DNA of 64,000 bases from Citrobacter koseri (GCA_900446925.1 UAVY01000007.1:248001-312000); one strand, 5' to 3'; counted from the first letter of the stretch, positions 1 through 13,650 are shown. Translations and numbers: made by a program. Notes: generated from the letters alone by a model not told the origin.

Positions 1-888
<888 letters not shown>

Positions 889-898
889 GCGCTTTTGT

Positions 899-942
899 GC
901 AGGCCGGATGGCGGTGTAAACACCTTATCCGGCCTACAAGTT
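899..942. repeat. REP element after mdh
   Basis: A REP-type palindrome whose arms GGCCGGATGGCGG and CCTTATCCGGCC fold on each other. It lies between the convergent genes mdh and degS, just before their shared terminator. Confidence 0.85.
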
Positions 943-955
943 AACCGAGACCACA

Positions 956-988
956 GTAAAAAACCGGAGATGACTCCGGTTTTTTTAT
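956..988. terminator. Bidirectional terminator between mdh and degS
   Basis: The stem AAAAACCGGAG / CTCCGGTTTTT has a short loop and A- and T-tracts on its two sides. It can terminate mdh on the plus strand and degS on the minus strand. Confidence 0.85.
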
Positions 989-992
989 TATG

Positions 993-2067
993 TTAATTTG
1001 TCGCCGGGTATTCCTGAATGGGTGACCTGGAGCGTCAGCTTTTTATCGTCACGCATCACAATCACCGGGATCACCGAACCTGGACGTATTTCAGCAACCT
1101 GATCCATAGTCTCCAGAGCGGAAACGGCAGGTTTGTTGGTTGACTGAAATGATCACATCATTGACCTGAATACCCGCCTGCGCAGCCGGGCCATCCGGCG
1201 ACACTTCATTGACCACAATCCCCTGGATTTGATCCATCCCGGCGCCCTGCGCATGCAGCGGCGCGATTTCCCGCCCACCGATGCCGATATAACCGCGAAT
1301 CACGCGACCATCGCGGATCAGCTTATCCATAATCTTGGTCGCTAACTGGAACGGGATTGCAAAACCGATCCCTTCCGGCGTCTCGCCGTCGTTACTCTTA
1401 TCAAATGACAGGGGTGTTAATGCCCATCAGTTCGCCCAGCGAGTTAACCAGCGCTCCGCCGGAGTTACCGTGGTTGATGGAGGCGTCCGTTTGCAGGAAG
1501 TTTTGTCGTCCGGTCGGGTTCAGACCGATACGCCCGGTGGCGCTGATGATCCCCTGAGTAATGGGTCTGCCCCAGGTTATACGGGTTGCCAATGGCCAGA
1601 ACCACATCACCCAATATGCGGTGAGCGTTTCGTGTTGATCGGGATCGTCGGCAGACCGCCTGTGGCATTAATCTTTAACACCGCCAGATCCGTCAGCGTA
1701 TCCGAACCAACCAGCAGCGCTTCAAACACGCGTCCATCCTGTAGGGCGACGATGATCTGATCCGCATCGTTGATCACATGCTTATTGGTGGATGATGTAA
1801 CCGCGCTGATCCATGATCACGCCCGATCCCAGCGTGCGGATCTCAAGCTGATTATGCGTGGGTGCTGTTCATACTGCGGTTATAAACGTTGACGACGGCA
1901 GGCGCGGCGCGGCGAACCGCCGAATTATAGCTGGCTGGCGTCTCATCCGCGCTGTCGAATTGCGGTGTGGTCAGGGTATTTATTTTGCGCAGCGAGGGCA
2001 TGGCCGCCAACAGAATGGCACCCACAATAAGACCAATTGCGACCGAACGTAAGATCTTCACAAACAT
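993..2067 (-). CDS. degS: Site-1 periplasmic serine protease DegS
   Basis: Inner-membrane-anchored HtrA protease that makes the first cut in RseA when its PDZ domain senses misfolded porins, so releasing sigma-E. One N-terminal membrane segment ([15 protein letters not shown]) precedes the trypsin-like domain, with KHVIND for the catalytic His and GNSGGAL for Ser, followed by a single PDZ domain beginning near GYIGIGG. The start is MFVKILRSV at 2067. Seven one-base insertions (near 1019, 1137, 1411, 1571, 1613, 1793, 1862) break the frame. Without them it has exactly 356 codons, the normal 355-residue length. The gene follows degQ in the same direction with about 95 bp between. Confidence 0.95.
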
Positions 2068-2161
2068 GGATGGGAGGCGTCATTAAAAAAAGGGAACGGC
2101 AGCAGCATACCACGAGTTAACCGGACATCGCACGCGGGGCTGATGTCCGGTTAACGATGAC

Positions 2162-3536
2162 TTAACGCAGGAGCAGGTAAATGTTCTCGTTACCGCGTAC
2201 GACCTGTAGGCGCAATAATCGATGGTTTCGCTTCCAGCACTTTGCGCATTTCCGCAATCGAGTGCACGCGATCGCGGTTAACGCTAATGATCACGTCATC
2301 TTTGTGCAAACCGGCCTGGGCGGCCGGGGACTGCTTTTTTTCAACGTTATCAATTTTGATGCCTTTATTGCCGTCTTTTAACTGACCATCGCTCAGCGTT
2401 GCGCCCTGCAATGCCGGGGCGATCATCTCCGCGCTGGCGGAGGATGACGTGCTGGTGTCGAGGGTGACTTCGACTTCTAGCGGTTTGCCGTCGCGTAACA
2501 GACCGAGCTTCACTTTCGTGCCGGGTTCCGTCGTTGCGATGCGTGAGCGCAGTTCGGCAAAGCTGCTCAGCGGCTTGTCGTTGAGACTGGTGATCACGTC
2601 GCCGGATTTCACACCCGCTTTCGCGGAACCTGAACCCGGGAGCACTTCGCTGGATGAACGCCCCGCGCTGTACATCCAGCTTGAAGGCTTTGGCGATATC
2701 GGCGGTCAATTCCATGCCTTTAATTCCCAGCAGGCCGCGTTTAATTTCACCAAACTGAATCAGCTGTTGCGCCAGCGTGCGCGCCATATTACTCGGAATC
2801 GCAAACCCAATGCCGATGCTACCGCCGCCAGGTGCCAGAATAGCGGTGTTGATGCCGATCAGCTCGCCGTTGAGATTCAGCAGCGCGCCGCCGGAGTTGC
2901 CGCGGTTAATCGAGGCGTCGGTCTGAATAAAGTTTTCCAGCCCTTCCAGATTCAGCCCGCTCCGGCCAAGCGCGGAGACAATGCCGGAGGTGGCGGTTTG
3001 CCCCAGACCAAACGGGGTTGCCTACCGCGACGGCAAAGTCGCCGACGCGCAGTTTGTCGGAGTCGGCGGATGGCGATTTGCGTCAGGTTGCTGGCGTTCT
3101 GGATTTGCAGCAGCGCGATGTCGCTCTGGTCGTCGCTGCCGATCAGTTTAGCGTCAAACTCGCGTCCGTCATTTAACTGAACGCTGATCTTCTGTGCCTG
3201 ATTAATGACATGGTTATTGGTCAGAACGTAGCCTTTGGCGGCGTCAATGATGACGCCCGACCCCAGCCCTTCGAACGGCTGAGAGGGTTGATCAGGCAAC
3301 TCGTCGCCAAAAAACTTTTTAAACTCTTCTGGAACCTTCTGACTTTGGGTCGCGGTTCCCTCAACCTTCACGCTAATCACGGCCGGCAGCACTTTTTCCA
3401 GCATTGGCGCGAGACTAGGGAGCGCCGCCTGACCGGGAATCTGCGCGGGTATCGATGCGACGGCCTGAAACGGTGCCGAGAGCGTTAACCCGACACTTAA
3501 CGCTAATGCACTTAACAACGGGGTTTGTTTTTTCAT
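2162..3536 (-). CDS. degQ: Periplasmic serine endoprotease DegQ
   Basis: HtrA-family protease and chaperone of the periplasm. A signal peptide ([17 protein letters not shown], cut after AVA) leads a trypsin-like domain with TNNHVI (His), SDIALL (Asp) and GNSGGAL (Ser), followed by two PDZ domains. It ends NIYLLLR*. Four one-base insertions (near 2212, 2653, 3016, 3073) split the frame. The corrected length is about 456 residues, against 455 in E. coli. It lies upstream of degS in the usual degQ-degS tandem. Signal peptide and double PDZ distinguish it from DegS. Confidence 0.95.
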
Positions 3537-3661
3537 GGAGCCTGCTCTCGTACCTTGAGTGAACGGAAAGACGATTCAAAACAGTTTGATGTTATTGAAT
3601 TTTCGGCCTGGTAACAATGAGGTTAATGACTAAATAATAGCTGGGACAGGAGAGAAGAGAC

Positions 3662-3688
3662 GGGCGCAATCGCTGCGCCCGAAAAATT
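3662..3688. terminator. Hairpin after zapG
   Basis: The stem GGGCGCA / TGCGCCC with loop ATCGC lies between zapG and degQ. On the minus strand it lacks a clear T-tract, so its role as the zapG terminator is only likely. Confidence 0.45.
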
Positions 3689-3704
3689 TCTTAACGATGT
3701 GCGA

Positions 3705-4104
3705 TTAGTCGCGTTTTTGCGCCACTACGCAGCAGGCCGGAAGCGCCTTCGGAATAGTCACGCGGCATCTGGACCGGCGCCTGATCGTTACTGGCTTCAG
3801 ACTCCGCCAGACGGTTACGGAACGGGTTCGATTCCGCAGACAGTTCCGGCAGCAGGCTGCTGGAGCTTTTCGCCATGTGCTGATACAGCTGACGATAATC
3901 ATGCGCCATGGTATCCAGCAGCTCGGCGCTGCGGGCAAAGTGGCTGACCAGCTCTTCACGATACTCTTCCAGCTCAGCTTTATTCTTTTCCAGTTCGTAC
4001 TGCAATGCCTGCTGTTGGCGTAATTTACGATTACCAAAACGCATGGCTACGGCACCAATGATGATACCGACGACTAACCCAATTAGCGCATATTCCCAGG
4101 TCAT
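3705..4104 (-). CDS. zapG: Cell envelope/division protein ZapG (YhcB, DUF1043)
   Basis: Small inner-membrane protein linked to cell division and envelope growth. It has one N-terminal membrane helix (WEYALIGLVVGIIIGAVAM) and then a charged coiled coil. I start at MTWEYALIG (4104), because an ATG two codons upstream would overlap the Shine-Dalgarno GGGAGA. One extra base in an A-run near 3715 misframes the last codons. The true end is SGAKRD* at 3705, giving the usual 132 residues. It diverges from zapE. Confidence 0.93.
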
Positions 4105-4296
4105 GAACATCTCCCGTTGTCTTTTGTTTCCGTAGGGTGTTGGCTTTAGGCTCCATGCCTGCGCCTGATTATGCCACTATAACCGCTAATCCCGTAGAAG
4201 TGGAATCCCGTGTTTATATCACGTAATGTAGAACGGCCTTTTTTTCGTCAGCCGTGAACGTCGGCACATCGATTTTCAAGGAATAACAATAACATC

Positions 4297-5420
4297 ATGC
4301 AAAGCATTTCCCCCACATCGCGTTACCTTCAGGCCCTCAACGATGGCAGCCATCAACCCGACGACGTGCAAAAAGATGCGGTCAACCGACTGGAGTCGAT
4401 TTACCAGGCGCTGATCGCCAAAACGCCTCCGGCGCCGCAAACCGGCGGACTGATGGCCCGTTTCGGTAAACTGCTTGGCAAACGTGAACCGTCAGCGAAT
4501 GCGCCGGTGCGTGGTCTGTATATGTGGGGTGGGGTCGGGCGAGGGAAAACCTGGCTGATGGATCTCTTCTATCATAGTCTGCCGGGCGAGCGGAAACAGC
4601 GTCTGCATTTCCACCGCTTTATGCTGCGTGTGCATGAGGAGCTAACGGCGCTACAGGGGCAGACCGACCCGCTGGAGATTATTGCCGATCGTTTCAAAGC
4701 CGAAACGGATGTGCTCTGCTTTGATGAGTTTTTTGTTTCCGACATCACCGACGCGATGCTGCTTGGCGGCTTAATGAAAGCGCTGTTTGCCCGCGGCATT
4801 ACCCTGGTGGCGACCTCGAACATCCCGCCGGATGAGCTGTACCGCAATGGCCTGCAACGTACCCGCTTCCTTCCGGCTATCGACGCTATCAAAGCGCATT
4901 GCGACATCATGAATGTGGATGCCGGGGTGGATTATCGTCTGCGCACGCTGACGCAGGCGCATCTGTGGCTTTCGCCGCGTAATAACGAAACGCAGCAACA
5001 GATGGATAAACTCTGGCTGGCGCTGGCCGGTGCGAAACGTGAGAATGCGCCAACGCTGGAGGTGAATCATCGTCCGCTACCGACGATGGGGTGGAAAACC
5101 AGACGCTGGCGGTCTCCTTCATCACCTTATGCGTGGACGCTCGCAGCCAGCATGACTATATTGCGCTGTCGCGCCTGTTCCACACGGTTCTGCTGTTTGA
5201 TGTACCGGTCATGACGCCGCTGATGGAAAGCGAAGCGCGCCGTTTTATCGCGCTGGTGGATGAATTCTACGAGCGCCATGTGAAGCTGGTGGTGAGCGCC
5301 GACGCGCCTTTATATGAGATCTATCAGGGCGAACGCCTGAAGTTTGAGTTCCAGCGCTGTTTGTCGCGTTTGCAGGAGATGCAGAGCGAGGAGTATCTGA
5401 AACGCTCGCATATGCCGTAG
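4297..5420 (+). CDS. zapE: Cell division ATPase ZapE (YhcM, AFG1-like)
   Basis: AAA-type ATPase that associates with the Z-ring during constriction. The Walker A is WGGVGRGKTWLMD and the Walker B is VLCFDEFFV. One base is missing near 5092 (ATGGGGTGGAA where ATG-GGN-GTG-GAA is expected), which moves the last third into another frame. With it restored the protein is 374 residues, close to the E. coli homologue. The stop codon TAG at 5418-5420 is the first part of a REP element, so the C-terminus (KRSHMP) differs from the E. coli KREHLAG. Confidence 0.94.
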
Positions 5421-5490
5421 GCCGGATAAGGCGTTTCTCCGCCATCCGGCGCAGGTTGCCTGGTGGCGCTTCGCTTATCAGACCGGCAGA
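5413..5490. repeat. REP pair after zapE
   Basis: Two REP-like palindromes: GTAGGCCGGATAAGGCG / CCGCCATCCGGCGC, then a weaker GGTGGCGCTTCGCTTATCAG. The first supplies the zapE stop codon. They separate zapE from the rplM promoter. Confidence 0.85.
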
Positions 5491-5530
5491 AATGCCCCGC
5501 ACAAAACCCATTGCAAATCACAAAAAGGGG

Positions 5531-5566
5531 TCGATCTTTGCCCCTGACTTCTCTATAATCCTGCGA
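5531..5566 (+). promoter_or_regulatory. rplM promoter and leader
   Basis: A perfect -10 hexamer TATAAT at 5554-5559 is followed by a GC-rich discriminator (CCTGCGACCCC), as in stringently controlled ribosomal promoters. The -35 element is weak. About 155 nt of untranslated leader follow before rplM. L13 is reported to autoregulate this operon in E. coli by binding its mRNA leader. Confidence 0.65.
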
Positions 5567-5635
5567 CCCCACGTTACAAGAAAGTTTTTTTCCCAAAACT
5601 TTTTGTGTGCTGGCATTGGCTATTCGAAGGGGTAG

Positions 5636-6561
<926 letters not shown>

Positions 6562-6592
6562 TGGGTTTCTGCTCTGGCAGATTACCATTGGC

Positions 6593-6620
6593 GAAAAAAC
6601 CCGCTTCGGCGGGTTTTTTT
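6593..6620 (+). terminator. Terminator of rplM-rpsI
   Basis: Stem AAAAAACCCGC / GCGGGTTTTTTT with loop TTCG, a strong intrinsic terminator just after rpsI. Confidence 0.92.
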
Positions 6621-6694
6621 ATGGAAAAAATGCGCGTGTGTCCAAAGTAATCCTCTGATTGCCACCTCTTTTTCCCCATTTCCAGAATCGACTC

Positions 6695-6786
6695 ACCACA
6701 AAGGTCACAAAATCTGGTAAACTATCATCCAATTTTCTGCCCAAATAACGGGTATTGTTCATTTTTTGTTTGCTTTTTGAACAATA
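6695..6786 (+). promoter_or_regulatory. sspA promoter region and leader inverted repeat
   Basis: The 315-bp gap between rpsI and sspA holds the rpsI terminator and a likely sspA promoter with -10 TAAACT at 6718-6723 and a weak -35. Downstream of it is a perfect 9-bp inverted repeat, TATTGTTCA (6753-6761) and TGAACAATA (6778-6786), around a T-rich 16-nt loop. It would form a hairpin in the sspA 5' leader, about 90 nt before the start codon. Its function is unknown to me. Confidence 0.5.
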
Positions 6787-6876
6787 ATGACTTTTCCGCA
6801 GGCGGGTGACATAACTTCTGGCTGGCCACGCGGTGGCTGGTAGCAGTAAAAATTCTGAATATACCTGGAGGTTTTC

Positions 6877-7517
6877 ATGGCTGTCGCTGCCAACAAACGT
6901 TCGGTAATGACGCTGTTTTCTGGTCCTACTGACATCTATAGCCATCAGGTCCGCATTGTGCTGGCGGAGAAAGGTGTTAGTTTCGAGATCGAGCATGTGG
7001 AGAAGGATAACCCACCTCAGGATCTGATTGACCTCAACCCGAGTCAGAGCGTACCGACCCTGGTGGATCGTGAGCTGACCCTGTGGGAATCTCGCATCAT
7101 TATGGAATACCTGGATGAGCGTTTCCCTCATCCGCCGCTGGATGCCGGTTTACCCGGTTGCGCGTGGCGAAAGCCGCCTGTACATGCACCGTATCGAAAA
7201 AGACTGGTACACGCTGATGAACGTCATCGTGAACGGGTCCGCTTCTGAAGCTGACGTTGCGCGTAAACAACTGGCGTGAAGAGTTGCAGGCGATCGCGCC
7301 TGTGTTTGGTCAAAAACCGTATTTCCTGAGCGATGAGTTCAGCCTGGTTGATTGCTATCTGGCGCCGCTGCTGTGGCGTTTGCCGCAACTGGGTATTGAG
7401 TTCAGCGGTGCGGGCGCTAAAGAGCTGAAAGGCTATATGACCCGCGTCTTTGAACGTGACTCGTTCCTCGCTTCTTTAACTGAAGCTGAACGTGAAATGC
7501 GCCTCGGTCGGGGTTAA
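6877..7517 (+). CDS. sspA: Stringent starvation protein A
   Basis: RNA-polymerase-associated protein with a glutathione-S-transferase fold, needed for stationary-phase acid tolerance and phage P1 late transcription. The N-terminal thioredoxin-like half (TLFSGPTDIYSHQVRIVL) and the C-terminal helical half (SLVDCYLAPLLWRLP) are both clear. The start follows a strong GGAGG. Two extra G residues (about 7141 and 7274) break the frame. The corrected length is exactly 212 residues. It is cotranscribed with sspB, 5 bp downstream. Confidence 0.95.
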
Positions 7518-7522
7518 TCAGT

Positions 7523-8025
7523 ATGGATTTGTCACAGCTATCCCCACGCCGTCCATATTTGCTGCGTGCATTCTATGAATGGTTGCTGGATAACCAGCTC
7601 ACGCCGCACCTGGTGGTGGATGTGACGCTGCCTGGTGTGCATGTCCCTATGGAATATGCGCGCGACGGGCAAATTGTTTCTGAACATTGCTCCCCGTGCG
7701 GTTGGCAATCTGGAGTTGGCCAACGACGAAGTGCGTTTCAACGCGCGCTTTGGCGGCGTCCCACGCCAGGTCTCCGTACCGCTGGCTGCGGTACTGGCGA
7801 TCTATGCGCGTGAAAACGGCGCAGGCACAATGTTTGAACCTGAAGCCGCTTACGATGAAGACGTCGCCAGCTTAAATGATGACGATGTAACGCCGGGCGC
7901 GGAGAGCGAAACGGTCATGTCCGTGATTGATGGTGATAAGCCCGATCATGATGATGACAACAATCCTGATGACGATCCGCCGCCGGCCGCGTGGTGGTCG
8001 ACCCGCATTACGCGTAGTGAAGTAA
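7523..8025 (+). CDS. sspB: ClpXP adaptor protein SspB
   Basis: Binds ssrA-tagged peptides and delivers them to ClpXP. The substrate-binding domain (RPYLLRAFYEWLLDNQLTPHL) is followed by a flexible acidic linker (HDDDNNPDDDPP) and the basic ClpX-docking tail RPALRVVK*. Two insertions (about 7681 and 7985) shift the frame; the second hides the docking tail. The corrected product has 166 residues, against 165 in E. coli. Confidence 0.95.
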
Positions 8026-8032
8026 CCAAGAC

Positions 8033-8060
8033 AGACAGGCCCTGAGGGCCTGTTTTTTTT
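8033..8060 (+). terminator. Terminator of sspA-sspB
   Basis: Stem ACAGGCCC / GGGCCTGT with loop TGA, followed by a run of T. Confidence 0.92.
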
Positions 8061-8140
8061 CACGCCTGCCACGATTTCACCCCACTTTCGATCCTGTGAT
8101 AGGATGGCTTTAGTTGCTGTTTTCCTCGACGATTTACATA

Positions 8141-8929
8141 ATGGACGCTATGAACGCATTTGATTCGCAAGCAGAAAATTCTCCGCCAACCATCGGCCGT
8201 AGTTTGCGCAGCCGTCCGCTGGCGCGTAAAAAACTGTCGGAAATGGTAGAAGAAGAACTGGAGCAGATGATTCGTCGCGGTGAATTCGGCGAAGGGGAGC
8301 AACTGCCGTCTGAGCGGGAGTTGATGACCTTCTTCAACGTGGGCCGCCCGTCGGTGCGTGAAGCGCTTGCCGCGCTCAAGCGTAAAGGTCTGGTGCAAAT
8401 CAATAACGGCGAACGCGCCCGCGTGTCGCGGCCTTCTGCTGATACCATCATCAGCGAACTTTCCGGCATGGCGAAAGATTTCCTCTCGCATCCCGGCGGT
8501 ATCGCCCACTTTGAGCAACTGCGCCTGTTCTTTGAATCAAGCCTTGTGCGCTATGCGGCGGAACACGCGACGGATGAGCAAATTGATCTGCTGGCGAAAG
8601 CCCTGGAGATCAATAGCCAGTCGCTGGACGATAACGCGCTCTTCATTCGTTCCGACGTCGAGTTTCACCGCGTGCTGGCGGAAATCCCCGGCAATCCGAT
8701 CTTCATGGCGATTCATGTCGCGCTGCTGGACTGGCTGATCGCTGCGCGTCCTGCGGTCTCCGGGCAGGAATTACATGAGCATAATAGCGTGAGCTATCAA
8801 GAGCATATCGCTATTGTCGATGCCATTCGTCGGCGCGATCCAGATGAAGCTGACCGCGCGCTGCAAACCCACCTCAATAGCGTATCCGCCACCTGGCACG
8901 CCTTCGATCAAAAGAAAAAATTGCGTTAG
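8141..8929 (+). CDS. nanR: GntR-family sialic acid regulator NanR
   Basis: Repressor of the nan genes, released by N-acetylneuraminate. The frame is intact, 262 residues. An N-terminal winged helix ([26 protein letters not shown]) is followed by a FadR-type (FCD) effector domain with the metal-binding residues of the family (DVEFHRVL). The start [10 protein letters not shown] at 8141 matches the family N-terminus; MNAFDSQ at 8150 is an alternative, and neither has a good Shine-Dalgarno. It is transcribed toward the nanA operon it controls. Confidence 0.95.
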   Translation: MDAMNAFDSQAENSPPTIGRSLRSRPLARKKLSEMVEEELEQMIRRGEFGEGEQLPSERELMTFFNVGRPSVREALAALKRKGLVQINNGERARVSRPSADTIISELSGMAKDFLSHPGGIAHFEQLRLFFESSLVRYAAEHATDEQIDLLAKALEINSQSLDDNALFIRSDVEFHRVLAEIPGNPIFMAIHVALLDWLIAARPAVSGQELHEHNSVSYQEHIAIVDAIRRRDPDEADRALQTHLNSVSATWHAFDQKKKLR

Positions 8930-8963
8930 AGATCGCGATCATGACGATCGTTTAGTGAAGTAG

Positions 8964-9031
8964 ATCGCACTCTGTGCGTTCTGTACTGGGGTGCTGCTTA
9001 TTTAATCTGGTATAACAGGTATAAAGGTATG
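8964..9031 (+). promoter_or_regulatory. nanA operon control region with NanR operator
   Basis: Three direct repeats GGTATA (9009-9014), GGTATA (9018-9023) and GGTATG (9026-9031) match the known E. coli NanR operator of tandem GGTATA repeats and overlap a TATAAC -10-like sequence. Upstream, CGCAC-TCT-GTGCG (8966-8978) is a short dyad where an activator such as CRP could bind; this last point is inference. Confidence 0.8.
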
Positions 9032-9066
9032 TAGTCAGATAACACTAATCATCGACAGAGGTCGTT

Positions 9067-9961
9067 ATGGCAAAAGATTTACGAGGCGTAATGCCAGCGT
9101 TGTTAACTCCTTTTGATAAACCAGCAGAAACTGGATATTGAGAGCCTGCGCCGTCTGGTGCGTTTCAACATTGCACAGGGCATTGATGGGCTGTACGTCG
9201 GCGGCTCGACCGGGGAAGCGTTCGTTCAGAGCCGCGCAGAAAGGGAGCAGGTCCTGGAAATTGTGGCGGAAGAGGCGAAGGGCAAGGTGACGCTGATTGC
9301 CCATGTCGGTACGGTCAGTACCGAAGAGAGCCAGCAGCTGGCCAGCGCGGCGCATCGTTACGGTTTTGATGCCGTTTCCGCCGTGACGCCGTTTTATTAT
9401 CCGTTTAGCTTTGAAGAGCATTGCGATCACTACCGCGCCATTATCGATTCCGCTGAAGGATTACCGATGGTGGTGTACAACATTCCTGCGCTGAGCGGCG
9501 TGAAGCTGACGCTGGATCAAATCAACACGCTGGTCACGCTGCCCGGCGTTGGCGCGCTGAAACAAACCTCCGGCGATCTCTATCAGATGGAGCAGATCCG
9601 CCGTGCGCATCCTGATCTGGTGCTCTACAACGGTTATGACGAAATCTTCGCTTCCGGTCTGCTGGCAGGCGCAGACGGGGGCATCGGCAGCACTTACAAC
9701 ATTATGGGCTGGCGTTATCAGGGGATTGTTAAGGCCTTGCAGGAAGGCGATGTAGCGAAAGCGCAGCATCTGCAAACCGAGTGCAATAAGGTCATCGATC
9801 TGCTCATTAAAACCGGCGTGTTCCGTGGGCTGAAAACGGTGCTGCACTACATGGACGTGGTCTCCGTACCGCTGTGCCGTAAGCCGTTTGCGCCGGTTGA
9901 TGAGAAGTATCTGCCTGAACTGAAAGCGCTGGCGCAGCAGTTAATGCAGGAACGCGGTTGA
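9067..9961 (+). CDS. nanA: N-acetylneuraminate lyase
   Basis: Class I aldolase splitting sialic acid to N-acetylmannosamine and pyruvate in the cytoplasm. It shows the DapA-family pocket GGSTGEAF, the active Tyr in [10 protein letters not shown], and the Schiff-base Lys in GALKQTSGD. The start is ATG 9067. One extra C near 9121 shifts the frame after 18 codons. The corrected length is 297 residues, as expected. First gene of the nanATEKQ operon, separated from nanT by two REP elements. Confidence 0.96.
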
Positions 9962-10051
9962 CCGGTTGCCGGATAGCGCTAACGCTTATCCGGCCTACAA
10001 AATATGAAACGTAGGCCGGGTAAGGCGCGGCGAAGCCGCCATCCGGCAAAG
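9962..10051 (+). repeat. REP pair between nanA and nanT
   Basis: Two palindromes: GCCGGATAGCGC / GCTTATCCGGC and GTAGGCCGGGTAAGGCG / CCGCCATCCGGC. They lie inside the nan operon, where such elements can stabilise upstream mRNA and set unequal expression of nanA and downstream genes. Confidence 0.88.
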
Positions 10052-10081
10052 CGACAATAAAAATCGTCGGGAGAATGAAAA

Positions 10082-11571
10082 ATGAGTACTTCTACCCAGA
10101 ATATCCCGTGGTATCGCCATCTCAACCGGCGCAGTGGCGGGCATTTTCCGCCGCCTGGCTGGGATATTTGCTTGATGGTTTTGATTTTGTGTTGATTGCC
10201 CTTGTTCTGACGGAAGTGCAGGGCGAGTTTGGGTTAACGACGGTTCAGGCGGCCAGCCTGATCTCGGCGGCGTTTATTTCCCGCTGGTTTGGCGGGCTGA
10301 TGTTGGGCGCAATGGGTGACCGCTATGGCCGACGTCTGGCGATGGTCACCAGTATCATTCTTTTCTCTATGGGGACGCTGGCCTGCGGTTTTGCGCCCGG
10401 CTATACCACCATGTTTATCGCCCGTCTGGTGATCGGTATGGGAATGGCGGGCGAATATGGCTCCAGCGCCACCTATGTCATTGAAAGCTGGCCGAAGCAC
10501 TTACGTAATAAAGCCAGTGGATTCCTGATTTCCGGTTTCTCCGTCGGGGCGGTCGTGGCGGCGCAGGTTTACAGCCTGGTGGTTCCGGTCTGGGGCTGGC
10601 GCGCGCTGTTCTTCATTGGCATTCTGCCGATCATTTTCGCGCTCTGGCTGCGTAAAAATATCCCTGAAGCGGAAGACTGGAAAGAGAAACACGAAGGCAA
10701 AGCGCCGGTGCGCACGATGGTGGATATTCTCTACCGGGGCGAACATCGCGTCGTCAATGTGCTGATGACGATCGCCGCCGCAACCGCGCTGTGGTTCTGC
10801 TTTGCGGGCGACCTGCAAAACGCGGCGATCGTGGCGGTGTTAGGGTTACTGTGCGCCGTTATCTTCATCAGTTTTATGGTGCAAAGCAGCGGCAAACGCT
10901 GGCCAACGGGCGTGATGCTGATGATCGTGGTGCTCTTTGCTTTCCTCTATTCATGGCCGATTCAGGCGCTGCTGCCAACGTATCTGAAAACTGAACTGGC
11001 ATACGATCCTCACACCGTTGCGCAGGTGCTTTTCTTTAGCGGCTTTGGGGCGGCAGTCGGCTGCTGCGTGGGCGGTTTCCTCGGCGACTGGCTGGGTACG
11101 CGCAAAGCCTACGTTTGCAGTTTGCTGGCTTCCCAGGTGCTGATCATTCCGGTATTTGCGATTGGCGGCGCAAACGTCTGGGTACTGGGTCTGCTACTGT
11201 TTTTCCAGCAGATGCTGGGGCAGGGGATCTCCGGGATCTTACCGAAACTCATTGGCGGTTATTTTGATACCGACCAGCGAGCGGCAGGTCTGGGCTTTAC
11301 CTATAACGTCGGCGCACTGGGCGGCGCGCTGGCCCCTATCCTCGGGGCGCTGATCGCACAGCGTCTGGATCTGGGCACCGCGCTGGGATCGCTCTCCTTC
11401 AGCCTGACCTTTGTGGTGATCCTGTTGATTGGGCTGGATATGCCGTCCCGCGTACAGCGCTGGCTGCGTCCTGAAGCATTACGTATGCATGATGCTATCG
11501 ACGGAAAACCATTCAGTGGGGCCGTGCCGTTTGGCGGCGACAAAAGCGCCTTTGTAAAAACCAAAAGCTGA
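10082..11571 (+). CDS. nanT: Sialic acid transporter NanT
   Basis: Major-facilitator proton symporter for N-acetylneuraminate in the inner membrane. Many hydrophobic helices and the MFS signature [10 protein letters not shown] between the second and third are visible; the family has 14 predicted helices. The start is ATG 10082 ([14 protein letters not shown]), seven bases after GGGAG. One G is missing near 10127 (CTCAACCGGCGCAG), which makes a false N-terminus in another frame. The corrected product is 496 residues. Confidence 0.95.
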
Positions 11572-11579
11572 TGAGGTTT

Positions 11580-11599
11580 GCCCGGCCAGTTTGCCGGGC
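11580..11599 (+). other. Hairpin between nanT and nanE
   Basis: A perfect 7-bp inverted repeat GCCCGGC / GCCGGGC with a 6-nt loop in the 49-bp nanT-nanE gap. With no T-tract it is unlikely to terminate; it may be an mRNA stability or processing site. Confidence 0.5.
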
Positions 11600-11620
11600 G
11601 ACCTGCGTAAGGAAGTGGAT

Positions 11621-12306
11621 ATGTCGTTATTTGAACAACTGGATAAAAACATTGCCGCCAATGGCGGGTTGATTGTCTCCTGCCAGCCGGTTCCAGGCAG
11701 CCCGCTCGATAAACCGGACATCGTGGCTGCGATGGCGCTGGCGGCGGAGCAGGCTGGCGCCGTCGCGCTACGCATTGAAGGCGTGGACAATTTGCGGGCG
11801 ACCCGTGCGCTGGTCTCCGTACCGATTATCGGTATTCTCAAGCGTGACCTTGACGACTCCCCGGTACGCATCACGCCATTCCTTGAGGATGTGGATGCGC
11901 TGGCACAGGCCGGGGCGGATATTATTGCGGTTGACGGTACTGACCGTGTACGTCCGGTGACCGTCGATGCGCTGCTGGCGCGTATTCATCAGCACCAGTT
12001 GCTGGCGATGACCGACTGCTCGTCACTGGAGGATGGCTTAGCCTGTCAGCGGCGTGGCGCGGAAATTATCGGCACCACGCTGTCGGGATACACCACGCCG
12101 GACACGCCGGACGAACCTGACCTCGCGCTGGTCAAAGTCCTGCATGATGCCGGATGCCGGGTGATTGCCGAGGGGCGTTACAACACGCCGGCACAGGCCG
12201 CTGAAGCCATGCGTCACGGCGCGTGGGCGGTGACGGTGGGATCTGCCATTACGCGGCTGGAACATATTTGTCAGTGGTACAACACGGCATTGAAAAAGGC
12301 GGTGTC

Positions 12307-12310
<4 letters not shown>
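11621..12310 (+). CDS. nanE: N-acetylmannosamine-6-phosphate 2-epimerase
   Basis: Converts ManNAc-6-P to GlcNAc-6-P in sialate catabolism. An intact TIM-barrel protein of 229 residues with [28 protein letters not shown] and the phosphate-binding end [10 protein letters not shown]. The start MSLFEQL follows AAGGAAG. Its TGA overlaps the nanK start (ATGA), indicating translational coupling. Confidence 0.97.
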
Positions 12311-13646
<1,336 letters not shown>

Positions 13647-13650
13647 AAAT

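Noticed and set aside
6562..6876. A small gene in the rpsI-sspA gap
   Set aside because: No open frame with a Shine-Dalgarno and coding-like composition; the gap is explained by a terminator, a promoter and a leader hairpin.
8930..8960. GATC-rich stretch after nanR as a replication or methylation site
   Set aside because: Only four GATC-like motifs in a short coding-end region; no clustering like an origin, and GATC is common in this genome type.
10075..10130. An alternative NanT N-terminus beginning [11 protein letters not shown]
   Set aside because: It comes from the missing base near 10127. The frame beginning at 10082 gives the family N-terminus [14 protein letters not shown] and a proper distance to GGGAG.
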